Assembly: GCF_964340395.1 (NCBI RefSeq)
Contig: NC_135556.1
Coordinates: forward strand, 921,001-985,000
Origin: Glandiceps talaboti
Lineage: Eukaryota; Hemichordata; Enteropneusta; Spengelidae
Length of the DNA stretch: 64,000 nt
Direction of reading: 5' to 3'
This document shows positions 57,656-64,000 of the stretch, piece by piece. A program made the position numbers and the translations under genes. The notes beneath the pieces were generated by a model, which saw only the letters and a program-made list of their open reading frames with translations, searched no databases and was not told where the DNA came from. Position 1 is the stretch's first letter. Every line of letters begins with the position of its first letter.

Positions 57656-58706
57656 ATAATGAGTGTCGTCGATTTATACGTCGCACTTTATTTGCATAAG
57701 GATATCATATTTTTGTTTCTATTTTTTTCCACTGTCTGCACAGTCAAGTAACTTGTTTTGTGAATGCATAAAGCCAATGAGGCGAAGAAGCCGGGAACAA
57801 ATAACCAATCTCTACTCCAAAAGTGTTGCAAAAAGTTGTGAAACTTTAACAAATGTTGATGGAATCATGACGTTTGTATTCGATGATCGGGTTGTTGTGT
57901 TATTGTCGACCAGCACATTACGAAACCCACTATACATGTACATCCTTTATAACTGGCTATCAAGGTATCAATAATCATGAAGTGTTCATGATCACAATAT
58001 TCCAAGTCCACCCCTGTCATAAATTCTGGTTGTTTCCTATTTGTGCAAACAATTACCTGTTCTGATGACGTTTGACAACATCCCTTATTCTACATGTGCG
58101 TCTTAATACAGTAGCAGGACGAATAATGTAAATGTCTTGCACATTTCGAGAAAGAATGCGTAAATTTGCACGGACATCATCTGCTATCAGTTGATAACTG
58201 TTAGCATACTGACCCATAGCTTCCAAAATCAATTGACGTTCGTTAGGTGTCACAGAAACGAAACCCTGATAACATGTCCGCGCCCGGACATTTTTTCACA
58301 ACAATTCCCTGGAGCATGTGTTCGAATTACTTCGATAACTAATTCTAACATATGTTTACATGAATTCTATATTTAAAAAGAATTAGAAGGAAAGTGAACA
58401 GATGGTTCAAATCATGAAAAATCAATGCGTTCTCGTCTCAATCTTGCAAGCCTATCGACCAATCGCCATATTCTTTTAATTCATTAACACCTGCAAACAG
58501 GTGTACAAGAAATGTATTGACAAATCTGTAAGCTTGTGATAATGAAATGCAAGTTACTTGACAGAGGAAACATTCTCTTTCGCCCACTTGGGCTGAAGAC
58601 GTTAAATATTTTCAATAGATTAATGAGGTTTCATTTTATTTATACATGTTATCTATTCATGCTTACGTTCGTATTTGCATATCAATAGTTTTTCGTCTGC
58701 ATATAT
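57656..58706. other. RAP1 intron with tandem-repeat remnants
   Basis: 57656-57710 and 58595-58700 are remnants of the 51480-51852 repeat. No gene recognised. Confidence 0.5.
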
Positions 58707-58710
58707 CATT

Positions 58711-58962
58711 TATCTATGCTTAGGTGAAAACCCACTATTGAAAGATAGATATAACACACTGAATTCCTTATTCCCAACCTATTCGTACTAATGAGGTTTG
58801 ACTGTATCTCTAAATAGTTGTTTAGACAACTACATTTATCTATGCTTAGGTGAAAACCCACTATTGAAAGATAGATATAACACACTGAATTCCTTATTCC
58901 CAACCTATTCGTACTAATGAGGTTTGACTGTATCTCTAAATAGTTGTTTAGACAACTACATT
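58711..58962. repeat. 126-bp perfect direct duplication
   Basis: TATCTATGCTTAGGTGAAAA through GTTTAGACAACTACATT is present twice with a 126-bp period and no difference that I can see, indicating a recent event. Confidence 0.9.
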
Positions 58963-60439
58963 TTTGATTTTCACATTAAAAATACAGATTTCATTGATCC
59001 ATCAATTATCACAAATTTCATATGGTGAAAGTAAAAGTACGCAATAAACCACACTATCCGCAGGACTTAGTGTCAAATGCAAGCCATTGAATTGGTCATT
59101 TCTGACTGCACGTGCACACATTTCAAATACTGATGTATAGCCATATAAACGGTTTTTTTATGAGTCATAGCTCGAAACTTCTGTTTTAACTCATGTTGAG
59201 TACTCTTCATCATGATGACTAAAGATCTAAGAGTGAAATTATACTGTTACTACATGTACCATTCATCTGATGAGTTCAAGATTCAACAAAGTATCAAAAT
59301 GTCCCCAGAAACTTAGTAGTAAAGTGATGTAGATGTACTTTCTAGGAAGAGTATACAGCTTTGAATATGTTGATTTATACTAGGTTCTATTTTAAATGAT
59401 AGTATTGAACAACATTCACTTTTAAAGGAAGAAAATGATTTTATCGAGGTCAAACATTTTGACGAAAAGATGAACTATTATAGGTTTCAATGGAGAATAG
59501 ACTTTCAGCTTTGTCAGAAATTTGATGAGTGCGAAGCCAAACAAGTTAATAGTCTTGTTATACAGATCATTCTGTGGTGTGATATTTGCAACAAACATTT
59601 TGGCCTTCGTGTTTTAAGCTTTTGACATTGCATGTAGGGTGCATGTCTTCAATACATTGTATTAGGCCAAAAAAAAAGAATTGTTTCTGGTCAGGGCGTG
59701 TCACTTAAATACCCAGGCATCGGTCTTTTTTGTGTTTGTCCAGCCCATGCACATGATGCAGTCTGCACGTCATCTGTGGGGAAACACAAAAATAACCCTC
59801 CCTACTTCAGTGAAGACAACACAATCATGAACAAGCAAATGACATCTGCCCCACATACACACTTAAATGTGTATCACACCTCAATACTAACGATTGCAGT
59901 CGAAGTTTACACCCTAAACGATACCCAAATAATACCTCGATAATAACGATGGCAGTTGAAGTTTGCACCCTAAACGTTACCCAAATAATACCATAGTACA
60001 AGTACAGCAAGACGGAGTTCGTTAGTTTCTGTGGCTGGGTAAATCAACCAAGATTTTCAAAGCCTGTCGTATGCGTATTACCGGGTAGTACACATACGAC
60101 GTCATGACCATTTTTGCTATTGTGTTGATAAATAAGAATGAAAACTTAAAATTTATACTTATTCTTAAGAATAAATACTTCGGTACGGTTCCATGTTAAA
60201 ATGGACTGTCCTAAGAAATGATTAACTTTGGATGTGAATTGTGATTGTCGTGACACGATACAGCGGCCATGTTTGTCACCCCACATGAGCACTGAACATA
60301 TGTAATTCGTAGCCCAAATTCATCACAAAAAATATATGTACTTCCAGCAAATTTTGATGAACAAGTCTTCATGGAAGACATAGTCCACAAAAAGCATTTC
60401 TTGTAGTGACTGCAACAAGTTCTTTAGTTTGTACATTAT
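58963..60439. other. RAP1 intron, no gene
   Basis: Contains a ~58-bp tandem pair at about 59885-59997 (GCAGTYGAAGTTTRCACCCT). Otherwise nothing recognised. Confidence 0.5.
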
Positions 60440-60901
60440 GTCACAGGCTTTCAGTTCAAAAAGGACAACTATGGTATGGCAATCAAAAAGATTCACTGAC
60501 AACACCTGAAAGGGTTGTTCATTTCTTATCTATTTTGTACAACTTTCATAATTATAGAACCAGGTCAAGCAAAAACAAAGACCTGTTAGTACCTCAACCT
60601 AGAATTGAATTTTATATGCAAAGTTTTATGTTTTCTGGTACAACTATTTGGAATACCTTACCACATGAAGTGAGAAACAGAACATTGTTGTCTTCCTTCA
60701 CATGTGGCTGTCACCAATATTTTGAGACTAAATTTTAGACACTTTTGATGTTTATTGTACATGTATGTCCTTATTGTACAGTTTGTATTTGTCTCTTTTG
60801 TTTTTGTACTACGGTATTTATATATAAAGGACCCCAGGGAAGATTGACCAAGGCAAACTGGGCTACCCTCTTTAAATAAAGTTTAATAAATAAATAAATA
60901 A
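60440..60901 (+). pseudogene. LINE 3' fragment (RT C-terminal tail)
   Basis: The frame ending at 60738 reads HNYRTRSSKNKDLLVPQPRI and FSGTTIWNTLPHEVRNRTLL with SSF. This is the conserved C-terminal tail after the RT domain of CR1/L2-type LINEs. It is followed by a 3' UTR and an AATAAATAAATAAATAA end (60885-60901). It is 5'-truncated, as usual for LINE copies. Confidence 0.75.
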
Positions 60902-61320
60902 GAACCATGTTTTTGTTGTCAGTGAAGTTTCATCATTTTGTAGCATGATGAAAGTAAAATGTTTGTTGTAGGTGTCAAAACTCATTGTCCACTGACAGTT
61001 CATTGTATACGGGTTTTCACTAAAGTGAATTCATTCTAAACATTGTGATTTACATACAAAACAATGGCACAAGATCAGTACCTTCAACTAGTGTTTGTTA
61101 TATAACCAAATTTTTGTTATAAGGTTCACCTGTATTTATAGTTATTCTAAAGAGATTTATACTTTCTTTTCATTTGCAATAACATCAAATACAGCCTTCT
61201 GCAGAAATTTTGTTTGTGTTCTCTAAATATACCAAAAATCCTACTTACATGTGGATGGCAAACAAAGAATTTAATTGATAGTGCCTTACATAGTGACGTC
61301 TATTTGTTCTTTGCTGCAAG

Positions 61321-61474
61321 ATCACAACTCATTCGTGGCAATCTATGAGAGACCGATTTATAAAGAGACTAAAACCAAATCTTGATGTGTATATAGCAAG
61401 GCAAACAAAGAAGAAACTAGCAGGCAACAAGAGTCCTTCAATAACTCCACCAAGACTAGGCACACCAAAGAAAG
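61321..61474 (+). CDS. TERF2IP: RAP1/TERF2IP exon: C-terminal half of Myb domain
   Basis: A 154-nt exon between a TTTGCTGCAAG acceptor and a GTATGT donor. It reads ITTHSWQSMRDRFIKRLKPN, followed by a basic stretch (ARQTKKKLAGNKSPSITPP). THSWQSMRDRFIKRL corresponds to QHSWQSLKDRYLKHL, the third (recognition-type) helix of human RAP1. It starts in phase 0 after the 43398 donor and ends one base into a Gly codon that is completed at 62070. The 17.9-kb intron before it holds the LINE-bearing DNA element, the hAT and a family A copy. The basic tail may contribute a nuclear localisation signal (inference). Confidence 0.93.
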
Positions 61475-61506
61475 GTATGTAAAGAAAAAAGTTTTCTCTT
61501 TTTAGC

Positions 61507-61797
61507 AACAACACATACTGCAATACCTGTACATGAATGTATGTAAACAACACATACTGCAATACCTGTACATGAATGTATGTAAACAACACATACTGCA
61601 ATACCTGTACATGAATGTATGTAAACAACACATACTGCAATACCTGTACATGAATGTATGTAAACAACACATACTACAATATCTGTACATGAATGTATGT
61701 AAACAACACATACTGCAATACCTGTACATGAATGTATGTAAACAACACATACTGCAATACTTGTACATGAATGTATGTAAACAACACATACTACTAT
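61507..61797. repeat. 39-bp minisatellite beside RAP1 splice donor
   Basis: Seven and a half copies of ACACATACTGCAATACCTGT plus ACATGAATGTATGTAAACA. The unit is 39 bp, exactly 13 codons, so endless frames such as MNVCKQHILQYLY arise on both strands; they are artefacts. Starts about 33 bp after the donor at 61475. Confidence 0.95.
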
Positions 61798-61856
61798 GGA
61801 ACTCTTTGCCACTTGGCATTCACCAAGCCTCCAGCCTGGATTGTTTCAAAACAAAA

Positions 61857-61905
<49 letters not shown>
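61798..61905 (+). mobile_element. CR1-like LINE 3' end
   Basis: Short fragment reading LWNSLPLGIHQASSLDCFKT, the end of a LINE RT, followed by a (GATT)n tail of about eleven units (61860-61905). Confidence 0.7.
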
Positions 61906-61906
<1 letters not shown>

Positions 61907-62069
61907 AGTAAAAGAATAAACATGACAAAATTGTATATTATGGAGAAAACGATGACACAGACAGACAGACAGACACACACACACACACAGACACACAGAC
62001 ACAGACTTCCACCCATAAATATATCTCTTCCTTACGGAAGAAAAAATGTATATTGTTATCACTGTCTAG
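61906..62069. other. RAP1 intron with family B fragment
   Basis: Contains AGAAAACGATGACACAGACA, a CA-rich simple run and CTTCCTTACGGAAG as in family B. Ends in an ACTGTCTAG acceptor. Confidence 0.6.
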
Positions 62070-63236
62070 GCAAGAAGAGGCAGGCAGAAGATACTGTTGT
62101 AAACATTACAGAGTTTGAGAGTAGCCCCGAAGAAGTATGTACAGCAAGTCATGAGTCATCCAGTAGTAATAGTAGTAGTAGTAATAGTGTTATGTCCTCA
62201 TTTGATGCTAAACTTTACAAAGCTGCTGATGTGGAAGACGAGACAAAGAACAGAGACAGGAGGAAATCGAAACATCAGGATAAAACTAATCAAAGAAATG
62301 GAAGTGTTGAAACACATCAAAGTAAAACAGTGAGGAACATGAGCAGTGATAACAGTCTGAGTGAGAAGGCTTTGAATAAAAGCACTCCAATATGCATCAG
62401 AGGAGCGAAGGAAATGAAATCCAAAATGGGCAGTACGCATGTGACAGTAATTACAGATGAGCCTAGAAGTCTATCAAAAACGTCACAGAGCAAACAGGAC
62501 AGTGATGCAAACAGTCCTGTGAAAAACATAGATATCACTTCACAAAACAACACCAGGAAAAGAAAAGGATTGATTGATAGAAGAGAACAAGAGAAACTGC
62601 TGTGTGTACTTGATAGTATTATCAGTTATATTAATAGGGATGTTGAAAGTAATAGTGCCTGTGTTGTGACTGAAGATGAAAATCAGACTGATGATGAAAA
62701 GGGTCAGGGGTCAAAGGTGAGAAAAGAGTCAGATATTTCTGTACCAGGGCAACAAAATAAGTCTAAAAACAACAGAGGTAGAAAAAGTGATTCAGACACT
62801 TCTGGAAAAGAACAAAAAACAAGATATCGTATGAGCGTGAACTTTGCTAAAGAAGGCAGAAGAGAGGGTATGAAAAAGAAAAATGGGACTGAATTGGAGT
62901 TGGATCAAGATGTAGATATCAGACATGATGAAAACAAGTCAGCCTCAAAAGGGAAAAATGTGAACCCATCAAAGAAAGACAGTTGTGATAAAAAGGAAGC
63001 TAAGCTCAAGTCAGATGATGTGAAACAGAGGAAAGATAAAAGCCAATCTCATCAAAATGTGGAAGATGAGAAGGAAGAAGAAGTGGTTGCTAGGAGACAA
63101 ACAAGAAGTCATAAATGTAGAAATAAAACATCAAGTCTAGGGAGTATTCATGACAAACATCAAGATGAAAGAAGAAAGTCATTTATGTATATTGATGGAA
63201 ATGATGGTAATGAACCAAAACCCAAAAGATCACGAG
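62070..63236 (+). CDS. TERF2IP: RAP1/TERF2IP exon: long polar linker
   Basis: A 1167-nt exon starting in phase with the Myb exon (Gly, then KKRQAEDTVVNITEFESSPE) and ending at a GTAAAG donor after KPKRSRG. About 389 residues of low-complexity Ser, Lys, Asp, Glu and Asn with repeated basic clusters (TRKRKGLIDRREQEK, KSDDVKQRKDKSQ, ARRQTRSHKCRNK). In vertebrate RAP1 the region between Myb and the C-terminal domain is also acidic/disordered and carries a nuclear localisation signal, but is shorter. The open frame upstream of 62070 is intronic and shared with a repeat, so the acceptor, not the ATG at 61898, sets the exon start. Confidence 0.85.
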
Positions 63237-63646
<410 letters not shown>

Positions 63647-63754
63647 TGAATAAAGAAACAGACATGTTATCTGACAAGGCAGGCAGCAGGTCTTCAAGAG
63701 CAATTCATGGACTCCGACAATTTGTGATGGATGATGTTAATAAAGAGTTTATGC
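63647..63754 (+). CDS. TERF2IP: RAP1/TERF2IP exon, probable
   Basis: A 108-nt segment after TTGACAG. Its first two bases complete a Val codon with the last base of the previous exon; it then reads NKETDMLSDKAGSRSSRAIH and GLRQFVMDDVNKEFM to a C|GTAAGA donor. If not spliced here, the frame would end four codons later. The conserved C-terminal TRF2-binding domain of RAP1 is not present up to this point, so further exons past the window are expected. Confidence 0.65.
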
Positions 63755-64000
63755 GTAAGATATATTAAATGGAAAGGATACTTTGTATAATTCACAATGA
63801 TAGTTTGAGATAAAATACATTGGTTACATTCACTTTCTATCAGTATGGAGTTGGCATTGATCTGAGTTTAGATGGAAGTGATATATGGGCCTTGCTTGGT
63901 GACTTCCATTAAAGTGGCCATATGGATGAGAATTTGTTATTTATTTTGGATTTTTATTTGATAAAACAGCTTCACCATGTTTTTCTACTTGAAAAAATAA
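63755..64000. other. Probable RAP1 intron
   Basis: No further exon recognised before the window ends. Confidence 0.5.

Noticed and set aside
61456-61865. Three minus-strand frames and one plus-strand frame of 13-residue repeats
   Set aside because: 39-bp minisatellite without stops; not a gene.
61898-62069. ATG at 61898 as the start of a 450-residue protein
   Set aside because: The first 57 codons are family B repeat and CA-rich intron sequence; the acceptor at 62069 and phase with the Myb exon give a better start.

Overview
This is a eukaryotic, animal-type genomic window. It is AT-rich, has long introns with consensus splice sites, and is dominated by transposable elements and tandem repeats. 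The only host gene I recognise with confidence is the telomere/shelterin-associated gene RAP1 (TERF2IP) on the + strand. The C-terminal part of its BRCT domain (1188-1292), the two halves of its Myb domain (43287-43398 and 61321-61474), a long polar linker (62070-63236) and a further short exon (63647-63754) are all in compatible splice phase. The gene starts before the window and runs past its end. Almost everything else lies in two RAP1 introns of about 42 kb and 18 kb. The repeat repertoire (Ty3-type LTR element, DIRS-type fragment, CR1/L2-like LINE, piggyBac, hAT, pogo, Mutator-like) suggests a marine invertebrate; the species cannot be named from the sequence. || Layout. 1-1057: 3' part of a dispersed repeat, here called family A. 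1390-9690: a 29-bp satellite split by a young Ty3-type LTR retrotransposon (2474-8353) with identical 238-bp LTRs. 9949-14210: a family A copy containing a second, self-inserted family A copy. 14573-16984: decayed piggyBac in a TTAA site. 17322-20058: ~111-bp tandem repeats and duplicated blocks. 20059-23592: two ~900-bp copies of a CAGGG-ended nonautonomous transposon, a DIRS-like recombinase fragment and an orphan exon. 26270-26900: a two-copy tandem repeat. 27125-31618: a 4.5-kb Mutator-like element with ~235-bp terminal inverted repeats and a perfect 9-bp target duplication, carrying gene starts that point inward from both ends. 31784-33058: pogo-like remnant. 33545-34552: 152-bp tandem repeat. 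36236-36534: tRNA-derived SINE. 37690-38575: another tandem repeat. 39113-42701: full-length family A copy. 44471-49565: CAGGG-ended DNA element with a nested LINE. 51853-55138: hAT element with an intron-containing broken transposase. 55211-57655: family A copy in reverse. 60440-61905: LINE 3' fragments and a 39-bp minisatellite. || How the parts relate. Several insertions can be read as events, because the interrupted sequence is itself repetitive and supplies the empty site: the LTR element in the satellite, piggyBac in a tandem repeat, hAT and family A in a third tandem repeat, and family A in family A. The most unusual element is the 27.1-31.6 kb Mutator-like unit. It has no recognisable transposase, yet each terminal repeat is followed by a short coding-like first exon with a good splice donor, arranged convergently.
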